A stretch of DNA of 64,000 bases from Enterococcus sp. RIT-PI-f (lineage in GTDB: Bacteria; Bacillota; Bacilli; Lactobacillales; Enterococcaceae). Where the stretch lies: assembly GCF_001297065.1 (NCBI RefSeq), contig NZ_LHOX01000012.1, forward strand, positions 171,706-235,705, in the 5' to 3' direction. A program made the position numbers and the translations under genes. Under the pieces are notes generated by a model. The model did not search any database. It was not told the origin of the DNA and saw only the letters and a list, made by a program, of their open reading frames with translations. Position 1 is the stretch's first letter. Every line of letters begins with the position of its first letter. Of this stretch, positions 51,964 through 60,773 are shown piece by piece.

Positions 51964-53316
51964 CTATACTGTTTCTTGTTCTTCTTCAAGTAATTTCTTG
52001 TCATAAAACTTCGCAAAGGGAAAATAAATCAAGAATGAAACCACTGCACACACGATTGCTACGCCTCCTGCACGCCAGTCACCGCCAGTTCCTATAAATC
52101 CGCCAAGTCCGACTGGCGTTGGGAATGGGATATTCGCAATCATTGGCTGAATCAATTCCATTCTAGTTGCAAAATAAGCAATTGATGCTGAAGCCATCGG
52201 AGCCAGCAAGAATGGGACTGCTAAATAAGGATTATAGATGATTGGCACACCAAAAATGATTGGTTCATTGATATTAAAAATCGACGGCACGATCGCAGCT
52301 CTGCCTAAAACGTTCATTTGTTTTGATTTAGCGATATATATCATAAACAATGTAAAACCCAACGTCGCGCCAGATCCCCCTAAAGTGACATAACCGTTGG
52401 TAAACTGACCTGCGAGTGGAAAACTTGCCCCCTCAACGTTTGCTGCTAAATTTGCAAGCATGATAGGTGTGATCAATGGACTGATGATATTGAATCCGTG
52501 GATTCCCACCAACCATAGCGCATGCGCTAAAAAGTATATCACCATGATCCCCAGCCAACTATCCGTTAAATGAGTCACAAAGCCAAATGGAATCGCCACT
52601 AGTTGAAAGATATCCGTCCCCAATACCACCAATATACCATTGATCGTCAATACGACCACCGCTACAATAAAGGCTGGGATCAACGCGGTAAAACTGCGCG
52701 CTACACCTTCAGGAACTTCCTCCGGCATTTTGATGACTAAATTGTTCTTCACGCAGAAACGATACAATTGAACAGCGATGATCGCCATGATGATCCCAGT
52801 AAAAATTCCCACCGTACCTAACCGGGCAACACCATCTGCCCCAATCAACCAGCCGTTGATCAACCCTTCCTCTGTGTCATTGATCCGTTCCATTTTTCCG
52901 TTTGAAAAAACCAATTGCGGAATCGACATCAACGTGGCAAAAACGCCTAGTAATGCTCCATTGATTGGCGTAAGTGCCAAGTTTTCTTCTACTTGAATGA
53001 TTTTGGCATACTCATAACCCAGAACGATACAAAAATATAAGGCCAATAAACCCATTGTCGTACTATTTGCCAACATATACAAATCACTAAAATTTAAAAA
53101 TGTTGCTTCAAAAAAATCGGCTAAAAACGGAAAAGTGATGGGTAAAATATTAAATACTAAAAACATTGATCCCACGATGGTAAAAGGAATCGAAGCCATA
53201 CCAGCCGCCATAATGCTTCGGACAACTTTGTATTGTGATACCTTCCCCATAGGACCCATGACTGCTTTTTCCAAAAGTTGAAACAGTTTATTGTTTGATT
53301 CTGTCATATCATTCAC
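51964..53316 (-). CDS. PTS lactose/cellobiose-type EIIC (second system)
   Basis: A 450-aa membrane permease with about ten TM segments. IFNINEPIIFGVPIIYNPYLAVPF is the family signature near residue 350. It is about as distant from the first EIIC as separate CelB/ChbC paralogues usually are. It begins 8 bases inside the upstream small membrane protein gene. No glycosidase follows, unlike the first system, so the hydrolase must be encoded elsewhere. Confidence 0.92.
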   Translation of the reverse strand: MNDMTESNNKLFQLLEKAVMGPMGKVSQYKVVRSIMAAGMASIPFTIVGSMFLVFNILPITFPFLADFFEATFLNFSDLYMLANSTTMGLLALYFCIVLGYEYAKIIQVEENLALTPINGALLGVFATLMSIPQLVFSNGKMERINDTEEGLINGWLIGADGVARLGTVGIFTGIIMAIIAVQLYRFCVKNNLVIKMPEEVPEGVARSFTALIPAFIVAVVVLTINGILVVLGTDIFQLVAIPFGFVTHLTDSWLGIMVIYFLAHALWLVGIHGFNIISPLITPIMLANLAANVEGASFPLAGQFTNGYVTLGGSGATLGFTLFMIYIAKSKQMNVLGRAAIVPSIFNINEPIIFGVPIIYNPYLAVPFLLAPMASASIAYFATRMELIQPMIANIPFPTPVGLGGFIGTGGDWRAGGVAIVCAVVSFLIYFPFAKFYDKKLLEEEQETV

Positions 53317-53827
53317 CCTTTCTATCTATCTCTTCAAATATGGATATCCATTGCCAATGTTTGTCTTTGTTGCGTAAAATCTTATTCAATTTAGTTATAC
53401 CCAAACAGGAAAAAAACCCAATCAAGAATAATCCCCCACGGATATAGAGCATACGCTCTACCGTGATATAGGGGAAAATAGCTTCTGTCAAACCAAAAAA
53501 TGTGCATAAAAAAAGTACGACCAATACCACCAACTGTAGTCGGAAAAACCAAGCAGTAAAAAAGAGCTGCTTACGGCCAATCCCAGCTACATGACCAAAT
53601 AAACGAATGAATTCACAGGCAGATCCGATAGAAAAAAGCAGCATCGATGCCGGAATGAGCAGAATGACCTGTTTTATCAAAGATGCTGCCAACAGCCAAT
53701 AAAGGTTAAAAAAGAAAAAGAAGGCCATCAAATACCGCAAAAACAGCAATCGCTGGAAATAGAGATTCTTTTTGGTCATCTTCTTTGCAGCCTCTCTTCG
53801 AGGAATGATGCTTTCCTTACCCATCAT
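53309..53827 (-). CDS. Unassigned four-helix membrane protein inside PTS operon
   Basis: About 172 aa with a basic N-terminus (RREAAKKMTKK) and four hydrophobic segments at about 30-50, 55-78, 92-115 and 128-145. I recognise no family. It is coupled to both neighbours: the chosen ATG at 53827 overlaps the EIIA end, and its 3' end overlaps EIIC by 8 bases. A start at MTKKNLYF, 20 codons later, is possible. The fixed place between EIIA and EIIC suggests a role with the transporter, such as assembly or gating. The function is unknown. Confidence 0.6.
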   Translation of the reverse strand: MMGKESIIPRREAAKKMTKKNLYFQRLLFLRYLMAFFFFFNLYWLLAASLIKQVILLIPASMLLFSIGSACEFIRLFGHVAGIGRKQLFFTAWFFRLQLVVLVVLFLCTFFGLTEAIFPYITVERMLYIRGGLFLIGFFSCLGITKLNKILRNKDKHWQWISIFEEIDRKGE

Positions 53828-54173
53828 CTTCAACCTGAAATTGAATCGCTTCTTCAAACCCACTCATCTTCTGATACATGACCAACATTTCTAATGCCAC
53901 TTCTCTGAGGGTCATTGTTGTCATCAAATGGTCTTGTGCATGGATCAGCAAAATATCACAAGTAAAGGACGTGCCTGAAGCATAGGCCTGAAGCATCTTT
54001 GACTGAATACGGTGTCCCTTGATCAAGGATACATTTGCTTCTTGCAGTAACGACTCTGCCCCTTTGATATTGCTTAGCCGCATCTGTTCAAACCCTTGAT
54101 GCACCAACGTGCGAGCATCCCCACTTGCTATTATCAGCTCAAATGATATTTCCTGAATCTTTTCACTATCCAT
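53817..54173 (-). CDS. PTS lactose/cellobiose-type EIIA (second system)
   Basis: A 118-aa phosphocarrier with the active His in ILLIHAQDHLMTTM and the N-terminal IIASGDARTLVHQGFEQMR. It has a C-terminal extension of about 15 residues beyond the usual end. It lies 16 bases after EIIB. Confidence 0.93.
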   Translation of the reverse strand: MDSEKIQEISFELIIASGDARTLVHQGFEQMRLSNIKGAESLLQEANVSLIKGHRIQSKMLQAYASGTSFTCDILLIHAQDHLMTTMTLREVALEMLVMYQKMSGFEEAIQFQVEDDG

Positions 54174-54189
54174 CCTTCGTCTCCCTTCG

Positions 54190-54522
54190 CTAAATGTTTA
54201 CTTCTAAGGTAATGCTGTCTTTGATCAATTTTGCAAGTTTCTCAATGCCAATAGGGATTGGAATATAGGCTTGCGGTGGGATATTCACGATCGGTTTCCG
54301 ATATTTATCCGCGCTTTTTTTTAGATTATCAAAATGCATCTTTGTTTGCGGGCTCACGAGGTATAAGTCGTACTCGTCCTTTACGATTGTTGCGATTCCC
54401 TCTGAAGCAGAGATGGCATCGATCTGAACGGAGAACCCTTCTGTGATTAAATAATTTGTTCCTTTTTTCGCAATCAAGGATGACGACATGCCTGCCGCAC
54501 AAATGATCAATACTTTTTTCAA
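54190..54522 (-). CDS. PTS lactose/cellobiose-type EIIB (second system)
   Basis: A 110-aa phosphocarrier with the phospho-Cys in LIICAAGMSSSLIA (Cys8). The order EIIB-EIIA-membrane protein-EIIC differs from the first operon. AAGGAGGG lies before the ATG and a cre-like box lies just upstream. No LevR-type regulator or -24/-12 promoter adjoins. Confidence 0.93.
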   Translation of the reverse strand: MKKVLIICAAGMSSSLIAKKGTNYLITEGFSVQIDAISASEGIATIVKDEYDLYLVSPQTKMHFDNLKKSADKYRKPIVNIPPQAYIPIPIGIEKLAKLIKDSITLEVNI

Positions 54523-54537
54523 TAAAAACCCTCCTTA

Positions 54538-54551
54538 TAAAATCGCTTTCA
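54538..54551 (-). promoter_or_regulatory. cre-like site before second PTS operon
   Basis: Minus strand TGAAAGCGATTTTA, one mismatch from TGWAANCGNTNWCA, directly upstream of the EIIB ribosome site. The position suggests roadblock repression by CcpA. Confidence 0.6.
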
Positions 54552-54657
54552 TTTTATGTCCAAGCTTATTGTCTATCCTCCTTCTACACGCAAGGACCTT
54601 CAGAAGGATTCACCACATCAAGATATAAATGCGTATAAACCCTTCTTCAATTAAATA

Positions 54658-54686
54658 GTATTACAAATAGTGTACTTTGTAAATAC
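54658..54686. promoter_or_regulatory. Imperfect inverted repeat in the EIIB/XRE divergent gap
   Basis: GTATT-ACAAA (54658-54667) faces TTTGTAAATAC (54676-54686), one base unpaired, within the 249-base AT-rich gap 54523-54771. It is a candidate operator for the divergent XRE regulator. I saw no sigma-54 element and no small gene in this gap. Confidence 0.4.
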
Positions 54687-54771
54687 AATAAGACTCTATT
54701 AGTGGTATAAACTGTTAATTTCTTTCTGCTTTTATCGTGTCATAGTAGAATAATTTTGTGGAGGGGATTTC

Positions 54772-55092
54772 ATGCTCAAAGATCGATTAAGACAATTGCG
54801 AAAAACGCAATCTGGTCTAACACAAGCAAAAATGGCGAAGTATCTCGGAATCGCCAAAACAACTTATGCTTCATATGAACAAGGGAACCGGATGCCTGAT
54901 ATTGAGATCCAAAAAGAAATCGCTGATTACTTCAACGTCAGCCTCGACTATTTGCATGGCCGCCCAACTGATTTAGACACGCTCTCTAAGAAGCAGGTCA
55001 GCGTGGCTTCGAGAGTCACCGAGGATCTTACTGATTATCAACTAACTGAAATCATCACCTTTATTGAATTTATCAAAAATCGTCCAGAATAA
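54772..55092 (+). CDS. XRE-family HTH regulator
   Basis: A 106-aa protein. Residues about 5-62 are a Cro/C1 HTH (LTQAKMAKYLGIAKTTYASYEQGNRMPDI, then ADYFNVSLDYLHGR). The C-terminal 40 residues form a helix pair (YQLTEIITFIEFIKN). It resembles the SinR/ImmR-like regulators common in Firmicutes. It is divergent from the second PTS operon and may control it, or may be an independent gene. GGAGGGG precedes the ATG. Confidence 0.88.
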   Translation: MLKDRLRQLRKTQSGLTQAKMAKYLGIAKTTYASYEQGNRMPDIEIQKEIADYFNVSLDYLHGRPTDLDTLSKKQVSVASRVTEDLTDYQLTEIITFIEFIKNRPE

Positions 55093-55110
55093 ATGAAACA
55101 ACTGAATGTC

Positions 55111-55180
55111 AAAAAAAACTGCAATCAACGTCCCATACAGGCACGTTGATTGCAGTATAAGAGCTACGGCTCTTTTTTTT
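55111..55180. terminator. Two back-to-back terminators between XRE and ABC permease genes
   Basis: Left hairpin (55118-55156) has a perfect 14-bp stem ACTGCAATCAACGT and is followed on minus by eight Ts, ending the amidase/ABC operon. Right hairpin (55160-55175, AGAGC/GCTCT) is followed on plus by eight Ts, ending the XRE transcript. Confidence 0.82.
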
Positions 55181-55859
55181 ATGATTTGACTGCCCTATTT
55201 GCAGTCAACCGATCGGAAAAATATCTTTCTAATCGTTTCTGCCCCACTTCGATCAACAGACACAGTCCCCAATAAATGACCGCTACAAGGACATACATCG
55301 ACATATAATCAAATGTTCGCCCCCCTACGATTTTGGCTTTTTGAAAGATATCAGGAATCGTGATCATCGCAGCCAAGGAGGTGCCTTTCAGCAGATCCAT
55401 CGCCACATTACTCAATGCAGGAACTGAGATGCGAAACGCTTGCGGCAAAATGATCAAACGCATCGTTTTGGTAAATGACAGTCCCAAAGCATATGCAGCG
55501 TCAAACTGCCCACGATCCACGCCAGCAATGGATCCACGATAAATTTCACCGATAAAGGCACTACTTGTCAAAGTAAAACAAATGATTGCCGCACTAAGCG
55601 CGGACAGCTGATACGGCAAGCCAAAATAGAGCAGAAACAACAAGACCAATGCTGGTACGCCTCGAAGAAATGACAAATAGCCCCGAACAAGCCCACTAAG
55701 AATCGGGTTTTGCAGCATACCTAGAAACGTCAGCAGCAACCCCAACAGATTGCCCCAAAGAAAGGAAACAACGGCAATCCCCACAGTATAGGACAACCCC
55801 GACAGCAAATAAGGCAGCGACTCCCACATCAAAGGAAAATCAAGCGTCGGTATATACAT
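55179..55859 (-). CDS. Polar amino acid ABC transporter permease
   Basis: A 226-aa HisM/GlnP-type permease with five TM segments. The EAA loop QFDAAYALGLSFTKTMRLIILPQAFRI is diagnostic in its D-A-x-G...P positions. The N-terminal MWESLPYLLSGLSYTVGIA is typical. It shares one base with the binding protein stop (TAATG). The operon lacks an ATPase gene. Confidence 0.9.
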   Translation of the reverse strand: MYIPTLDFPLMWESLPYLLSGLSYTVGIAVVSFLWGNLLGLLLTFLGMLQNPILSGLVRGYLSFLRGVPALVLLFLLYFGLPYQLSALSAAIICFTLTSSAFIGEIYRGSIAGVDRGQFDAAYALGLSFTKTMRLIILPQAFRISVPALSNVAMDLLKGTSLAAMITIPDIFQKAKIVGGRTFDYMSMYVLVAVIYWGLCLLIEVGQKRLERYFSDRLTANRAVKS

Positions 55860-56707
55860 TACTCTGTGTCCACCGTTTGGATCTCTTGATCAGATTCCAC
55901 AGAGATATCTGTCTGGAAGTACGTCTCAGCAAGTGCCTTTAAGCTGCCGTCTTCTTTCATTTCCGCCAAAACTTCATTCACTTTTTCCCGCAATGCCTTG
56001 TGGTCTTTAACAAATAAAAAGCCTGTTTCATTGGGATCAAAGTACACATTGTCTAAAATTTTGACTGGGATGTCTGGCATAGCCGCAACCGCCATCTTTT
56101 GTAAATAGTAATCATTGATGATCACATCTGTTCGTCCATTGGCAACATCCGTCAAATATTGATCGTTCGTCGCATTGTCATAGGTCACCAACTCTGCACC
56201 ATAAGATTCAGCCAAACGCATATAGCTGGTATTTGGTTCGCCAGCTGCTTTTTTGCCAGCCAAATCATCTAAAGAAGCAATCCCAGAGTCATCACTTTCA
56301 CGGACGATCATACTATTGAAGGAATATTTGAATGGTGTTGACAAACTAAATTTTTCTGCCCGTTCATCTGTCAAACCAAAATCATTGGCAGCAAGATCCG
56401 CCTCTCCTTTAGTCAAAGAAGAAACTTGACCATCGACGTTATATTCTTTAAAAACAACTTCAACACCCAAACGCTCAGCGACTTCTTTCGCCACATCGAC
56501 ATCATAGCCGACCAATTCATTGTTGTCGTTATAATAAGAAGACGGATACAGCGTGCCTGACGTTGCAACCACCAACTCTTTGGCTTCTTCCACTTTGCTT
56601 AAACTTTGATCTTCCTGAGACGTAGCGGACGGATTGCCGCACGCACCTAAGATCAAACCTGCCAAACCAATGACTACCCAACTTTTCTTTCTATTCAAAA
56701 ACTTCAT
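55859..56707 (-). CDS. Amino acid ABC transporter substrate-binding lipoprotein
   Basis: A 282-aa SBP_bac_3 protein. The lipoprotein signal is clear: KKSWVVIGLAGLILGACG with lipid-modified Cys23. The mature part includes LVVATSGTLYPSSYY, GYDVDVAKEVAERLGVEVVF (amino acid binding signature) and ANDFGLTDERAEKFSLSTP. It delivers substrate to the adjoining permease. The amidase upstream may release or process the same type of compound. Confidence 0.9.
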   Translation of the reverse strand: MKFLNRKKSWVVIGLAGLILGACGNPSATSQEDQSLSKVEEAKELVVATSGTLYPSSYYNDNNELVGYDVDVAKEVAERLGVEVVFKEYNVDGQVSSLTKGEADLAANDFGLTDERAEKFSLSTPFKYSFNSMIVRESDDSGIASLDDLAGKKAAGEPNTSYMRLAESYGAELVTYDNATNDQYLTDVANGRTDVIINDYYLQKMAVAAMPDIPVKILDNVYFDPNETGFLFVKDHKALREKVNEVLAEMKEDGSLKALAETYFQTDISVESDQEIQTVDTE

Positions 56708-56723
56708 AATATCCTCCTAAACA

Positions 56724-58181
56724 CTATTTTGCTACTTGTGGCGGCAATTGGAATTGCCCCTTCGCTTCAAAAAGAAGGCCAATTTGAAAAAGTAGATCCT
56801 CCCGGCCTTTTGATGCCATAAACTGGATCCCCAGTGGTAGCCCATGTTCACCAACCATCGTAGGCAAACTAATGGCCGGTTGACCGGTTAAATTCGCCAG
56901 TTGTGTATACGGTGTCAACTGATAGCTTTGATCAAACATCTCATAAATCAAATCAGCTGCTTGCCCTTCAGACAAGTCTACGATTTTTCGCAGACCATGA
57001 CGGATACCATCACTCTGCAGATCCATTTCGATCATGGGTGCTGTATAGGCTGTCGTCGGCGTCAAAAACAAATCAAAGCCCGCGAAAAATCGCTCCATTT
57101 TTTCTGCAATCTGATCCCAATATTGTAATGACTCGATATAGGTAGCTGCTGATAATTTACGGCCATATTGATACAAGCCCCATGTCATCAATTCCATCTC
57201 ATCCATACCTGCAGCTTTCCCTCCAGCCGCTTCAATCGCCGCAAACATAGCGGCTGTTTCACCGCCATTCATGGCATAATAACTCTGCATCATGCGCTGT
57301 CCATCGATTGGATAATCGATTTCTTCTACTTGATGGCCTTGTTCTGCCAAAAAATGAGCCGCTTTTCTCACTGCTTGAATCGCCGTTTCTGATACGCGTC
57401 CACCCACAGGAGATTGGGTAGAAAATGCGACTTTCAGTGGGTTCTTATCGCTGGCTTTCTGATGGGTCCATTCCACTTGCGGTGCTTGATAGGGCGCTGC
57501 CGGTTGTGATGTCCGCAGTGCATAAAATAAGTGTTCTGTGTCTCGCATCGAAATCGTCAGGGCAAAATTGATCGAGGCACCTTGCCAACTGCGCCATTCA
57601 CCTGGCCCCACCGGCATCGTGCCACGTGTCGGTTTCAACCCAATCAATCCTGTGAAGGAAGCAGGAATACGAATCGACCCACCCCCATCACTCGCACCAG
57701 CAATTGGAAACATACCACTTGCAACCGCAGCTGCAGCACCGCCGCTTGAACCGCCAGCAGAGAATTGCGCATTCCAGGGATTGCGGGTAACACCGTATAA
57801 CACAGGATCCGTCACATTCTTGAAACCAAATTCTGGCGCATTCGTTTGACCAAAAGGCACGAAACCCGCTTGCTCCAATCCGCTGACGAAATGACTCGTC
57901 TGACTAGCTGTTGTCTTCGCGAACAACTTTGCCCCTGCTGTCGCTGGCCATCCGGCTTTCCCTTGCCCGAGAATTTTCAACGGGATTGGTTGGCCGCCAA
58001 AAAGGCGATTTTGATAATCTGTTGCCTGAAATTGGTTCAAAGCCGCCTCTCGATTGCTATGAACTAGGGCATTCAATTTAGGATTTTGCCGTGCGACTGT
58101 TTGTTCAATCATCTCTAGGCGCTCAGAAAAACTGATTTTGCCAGTTTTCAGCAACTCTGACCAATACATTGCATCTTGCAT
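56724..58181 (-). CDS. Amidase (amidase signature family)
   Basis: A 485-aa AS-family hydrolase. The Gly/Ser-rich core is [18 protein letters not shown] followed by [26 protein letters not shown], holding the cis-Ser and nucleophile Ser; the catalytic Lys should lie in PIPLKILG (about residue 75). It hydrolyses amide bonds of a small molecule not identified here; GatA is unlikely as no GatB/GatC is near. It is the first gene of amidase-SBP-permease, 16 bases before the lipoprotein gene. AGGAGG lies before the ATG. Confidence 0.85.
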   Translation of the reverse strand: MQDAMYWSELLKTGKISFSERLEMIEQTVARQNPKLNALVHSNREAALNQFQATDYQNRLFGGQPIPLKILGQGKAGWPATAGAKLFAKTTASQTSHFVSGLEQAGFVPFGQTNAPEFGFKNVTDPVLYGVTRNPWNAQFSAGGSSGGAAAAVASGMFPIAGASDGGGSIRIPASFTGLIGLKPTRGTMPVGPGEWRSWQGASINFALTISMRDTEHLFYALRTSQPAAPYQAPQVEWTHQKASDKNPLKVAFSTQSPVGGRVSETAIQAVRKAAHFLAEQGHQVEEIDYPIDGQRMMQSYYAMNGGETAAMFAAIEAAGGKAAGMDEMELMTWGLYQYGRKLSAATYIESLQYWDQIAEKMERFFAGFDLFLTPTTAYTAPMIEMDLQSDGIRHGLRKIVDLSEGQAADLIYEMFDQSYQLTPYTQLANLTGQPAISLPTMVGEHGLPLGIQFMASKGREDLLFQIGLLFEAKGQFQLPPQVAK

Positions 58182-58220
58182 GATATGCCTCCTAACATTT
58201 AGGTACTATTCGGTAAACTA

Positions 58221-58249
58221 TATATAATATTCGTTATTCAATCTAACAA
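58221..58249 (-). promoter_or_regulatory. Promoter of amidase/ABC operon
   Basis: On minus TTGTTA (58244-58249), 17 bases, TATATA (58221-58226), about 40 bases before the amidase ATG. The rest of the 245-base gap 58182-58426 is AT-rich and holds only the neighbouring terminator. Confidence 0.55.
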
Positions 58250-58390
58250 CTCTACAAACTGTATTACAATTATAAAATCACTTATTCATATTGTTTAATA
58301 TACCAAAATCTTCTCTCTACAGCAACAAAATTAAAACAGTTATTGAGCCTGTTATATACTCATGAGCCAGTTTAAACATCGACTTATACA

Positions 58391-58418
58391 CAAAAAAAAG
58401 AGTGGGTTTATCCACTCA
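58391..58418 (-). terminator. Terminator of the DUF368 gene
   Basis: Stem GAGTGG/CCACTC followed on minus by eight Ts. Confidence 0.8.
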
Positions 58419-58426
58419 ATCATTGC

Positions 58427-59269
58427 CTATTTATACTTATCTTCCAACTTGCTCATCCATAGACCCAACCATAATCCTAAGCCAAACAAGATGAGACCGA
58501 TCACTGCTGTCAACCAAGTAAACCCTGCATAATCGGCAACCGGCGGGATCACGATCAATACAGTTGACGCCACTACGATCCCTAATATAAAATGATACAC
58601 TTTTGAATGAAAGTGCGCCAATAGCCATTCCATCAATTTAGAAAAAAGCAACATAACGGCCAAACCGCCAATCGCGATTGGCAAAAAGACACCAATCATG
58701 TCGAAGCTCTTGAACCCTTTCAGCATTGGGTCATACAACCCTAATACCAAAAGTAAATTGGAAGGACTTAATCCCGGCACCAAAACCCCCAATGCAATCA
58801 AGCCGCCGGCTAATACAAAACCGAGGAAATTGGCGGGAATCGTCCCTAAAATATCGCCCATGAAATACAAGAATAAAAAACCGATGATCATGGTGCCAAA
58901 AAACCAGCAGACATCGCCTTTGGTCCGCTTACTCTTGACAGTTGATTCCTTGGCTAACGCTGGCAGCGTGCCGACGATGGCCCCTGCAAATCCCCAAAGC
59001 ACAATGATCTGATAATTTTGCAGCAACCACTCCAACGGTTTCGATAACAGACCGATCCCAACGATTCCACCAATCCCCACAGGCAAGAAAAACAGCAGGT
59101 TTTCTTTGAAATTTTTGGTCAGATGCGCCATAAACCGAAGCATGCGTTCATAAATGCCTAGTATAGCAGCCAGCACTCCACCTGAAACGCCTGGTAAAAT
59201 AAAGCCCAATGCGATCACGACCCCTTTGATAAATCGGGATAACACACTTTCGTTTTTTCGTTCTTCCAT
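58427..59269 (-). CDS. DUF368 membrane protein (PopT-type undecaprenyl phosphate translocase)
   Basis: A 280-aa polytopic protein with eight or more TM helices and an internal repeat. LGFILPGVSGGVLAAILGIYERML and LGVLVPGLSPSNLLLVLGLYDPML carry the paired PG(V/L)S motifs of DUF368. Members of this family were recently shown to recycle undecaprenyl phosphate across the membrane (PopT). It is monocistronic. Assignment is to the family; local function is inferred. Confidence 0.85.
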   Translation of the reverse strand: MEERKNESVLSRFIKGVVIALGFILPGVSGGVLAAILGIYERMLRFMAHLTKNFKENLLFFLPVGIGGIVGIGLLSKPLEWLLQNYQIIVLWGFAGAIVGTLPALAKESTVKSKRTKGDVCWFFGTMIIGFLFLYFMGDILGTIPANFLGFVLAGGLIALGVLVPGLSPSNLLLVLGLYDPMLKGFKSFDMIGVFLPIAIGGLAVMLLFSKLMEWLLAHFHSKVYHFILGIVVASTVLIVIPPVADYAGFTWLTAVIGLILFGLGLWLGLWMSKLEDKYK

Positions 59270-59367
59270 TTACTTGCAAACTCCTTCATGATCGCTATGC
59301 AGCAATCCAACTTTTTTCATTGATCCTTTTAACTATACTTGATTCTCAAAAAAATGAAAAGCGATTT

Positions 59368-59880
59368 CTAGATCAGATGCTTTTCCATCAAGAGATCAAT
59401 TTGCTCATCATCGCCCATAAAGAAAGAATGGCTGCCAACCTTTTCAAACCCCATTTTTTTATAAAAAGCCAATGCATTGGGATTGTGTTCCCAGACGCCT
59501 AGCCAAATCGATGTTTTCCCCATCTCTTTGGCACATGTTTCAGCATGGGAGAGCAATACTGTTCCTAAACCGCGTCGTTTATACTCTTTCTTGATATAAA
59601 TCCGTTCAACCTCTAATCCATTCGGCGCAATAGCTTCCGTCTGCGCATCCCCCCAATTGATTTTTATGTAGCCAGCTGTCTGCCCCTCACTTTGTAAAAA
59701 AAAGAAAGCAGAAGCTGCCGTATTCAGTTCTTTGGTCAATTTAGGTTTGTTATAGGCCTCTTCTAGATAAATGCGCATGTTTTCCTCTGTATTAAACGCA
59801 TCGAACGTATCCTTATAGGTGCTGATACTGATAGCAGCGAGTTCCACTAAATCTGCGACTGTGCATTGTTTGATTTCCAC
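59368..59880 (-). CDS. GNAT family N-acetyltransferase
   Basis: A 170-aa GNAT protein resembling PaiA-type enzymes. Motif A is VERIYIKKEYKRRGLGTVLLSHA (acetyl-CoA loop R-x-x-G-x-G/A), motif B ALAFYKKMGFEKVGSH. The start is GTG at 59880 with AAGGAGG 8 bases upstream. The acceptor is unknown; PaiA relatives acetylate polyamines. Confidence 0.85.
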   Translation of the reverse strand: MEIKQCTVADLVELAAISISTYKDTFDAFNTEENMRIYLEEAYNKPKLTKELNTAASAFFFLQSEGQTAGYIKINWGDAQTEAIAPNGLEVERIYIKKEYKRRGLGTVLLSHAETCAKEMGKTSIWLGVWEHNPNALAFYKKMGFEKVGSHSFFMGDDEQIDLLMEKHLI

Positions 59881-59938
59881 GGCTATACCTCCTTCTGTCT
59901 ATCGGGTTATTTTATCACAAAGGATTTTCCCCTTCCAT

Positions 59939-59964
59939 AAAAAAAAGCCCCTATATGGGCTTTT
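59939..59964 (-). terminator. Terminator of the glycosyltransferase gene
   Basis: Stem AAGCCC/GGGCTT with a six-base loop and a T-run of eight on minus. Confidence 0.75.
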
Positions 59965-59969
59965 AGCTG

Positions 59970-60596
59970 TTATAACCATGAACCGGAAAACTGATGGATG
60001 ACCATCGTTGCTGGATCTTTCTCGACTTCTCCCGTGATATAACTTTTTGGTGAGAAAGTCATTTGCGGGAAGATCGTGACACCTTTGATGGTTTGCTTCT
60101 CATTATTCAGCTGTAATCCATGTTTTTGCAATAACGCTGTTACCCGAATCACATTGGTCACGACGTCTTCTGTTTTTTCTGCCCGCACAAATGCTCGGCC
60201 GTCATAATCCTCAAGCCATTCTTCCATAAAGGATTGATGAGGCGCAGCGCCGATGATGCCTGTTGAGATTTTGGTTTCGATCTCAAACCCCATAAAGGCG
60301 TCCAATTGCAATAGTTCATCTAGCGGCTTGACCACTTCAATATCGGTATCCATATAAATGCCACCTTCTGTCACCAATGCATACAGACGTACGACATCGG
60401 ATACAAAAGCCCATTCTTCTTGTTCATAAGCTTCCTTGAGATACGAACCAAACTTAGACAAATCGATGGTCGACTCGTCCCAACGCTTGATCTCATAATC
60501 CGGGCAATATTTGCGCCACGAATCCATATACTTCTTTTCTTGCTCACCTAATGGATTGCCGCCAAACCAGCAATAATGAATTTTTTTGGGTATCAT
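59970..60596 (-). CDS. DXD-motif glycosyltransferase (Gly_transf_sug family)
   Basis: A 208-aa single-domain transferase. PKKIHYCWFGGNPLGE is the family start, YEIKRWDES follows, and the nucleotide-sugar/metal motif is GGIYMDTDIEVVKPLD (DTD). Relatives include OCH1-like mannosyltransferases and capsule galactosyl- or glucosyltransferases. No membrane segment is seen and no other surface polysaccharide genes adjoin, so donor and acceptor are unknown. It is monocistronic. Confidence 0.85.
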   Translation of the reverse strand: MIPKKIHYCWFGGNPLGEQEKKYMDSWRKYCPDYEIKRWDESTIDLSKFGSYLKEAYEQEEWAFVSDVVRLYALVTEGGIYMDTDIEVVKPLDELLQLDAFMGFEIETKISTGIIGAAPHQSFMEEWLEDYDGRAFVRAEKTEDVVTNVIRVTALLQKHGLQLNNEKQTIKGVTIFPQMTFSPKSYITGEVEKDPATMVIHQFSGSWL

Positions 60597-60737
60597 ATGA
60601 ACCGCTCCTTTTTTTTAGTCTATATAAATAGTGTAGCCGATTCAATGAATGATGCAAAATGATTTACACCACAATGGAAAGAAGGAATAACAGAAAAATC
60701 TACAACAACGAACCGCTCCATTCTCTCCCTCTATAAA

Positions 60738-60770
60738 AAGAAAACAAGGAGCCGTGTAAAGGCTCCTTTT
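60738..60770 (-). terminator. Terminator of the lactate oxidase gene
   Basis: Stem AAGGAGCC/GGCTCCTT with a 7-nt loop, followed by TGTTTTC on minus. Confidence 0.75.
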
Positions 60771-60773
60771 CTT

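Noticed and set aside
54523..54771. Search for a -24/-12 promoter before the second PTS operon
   Set aside because: No TGGC-N8-TGC arrangement was found on the minus strand; control must be by other means.
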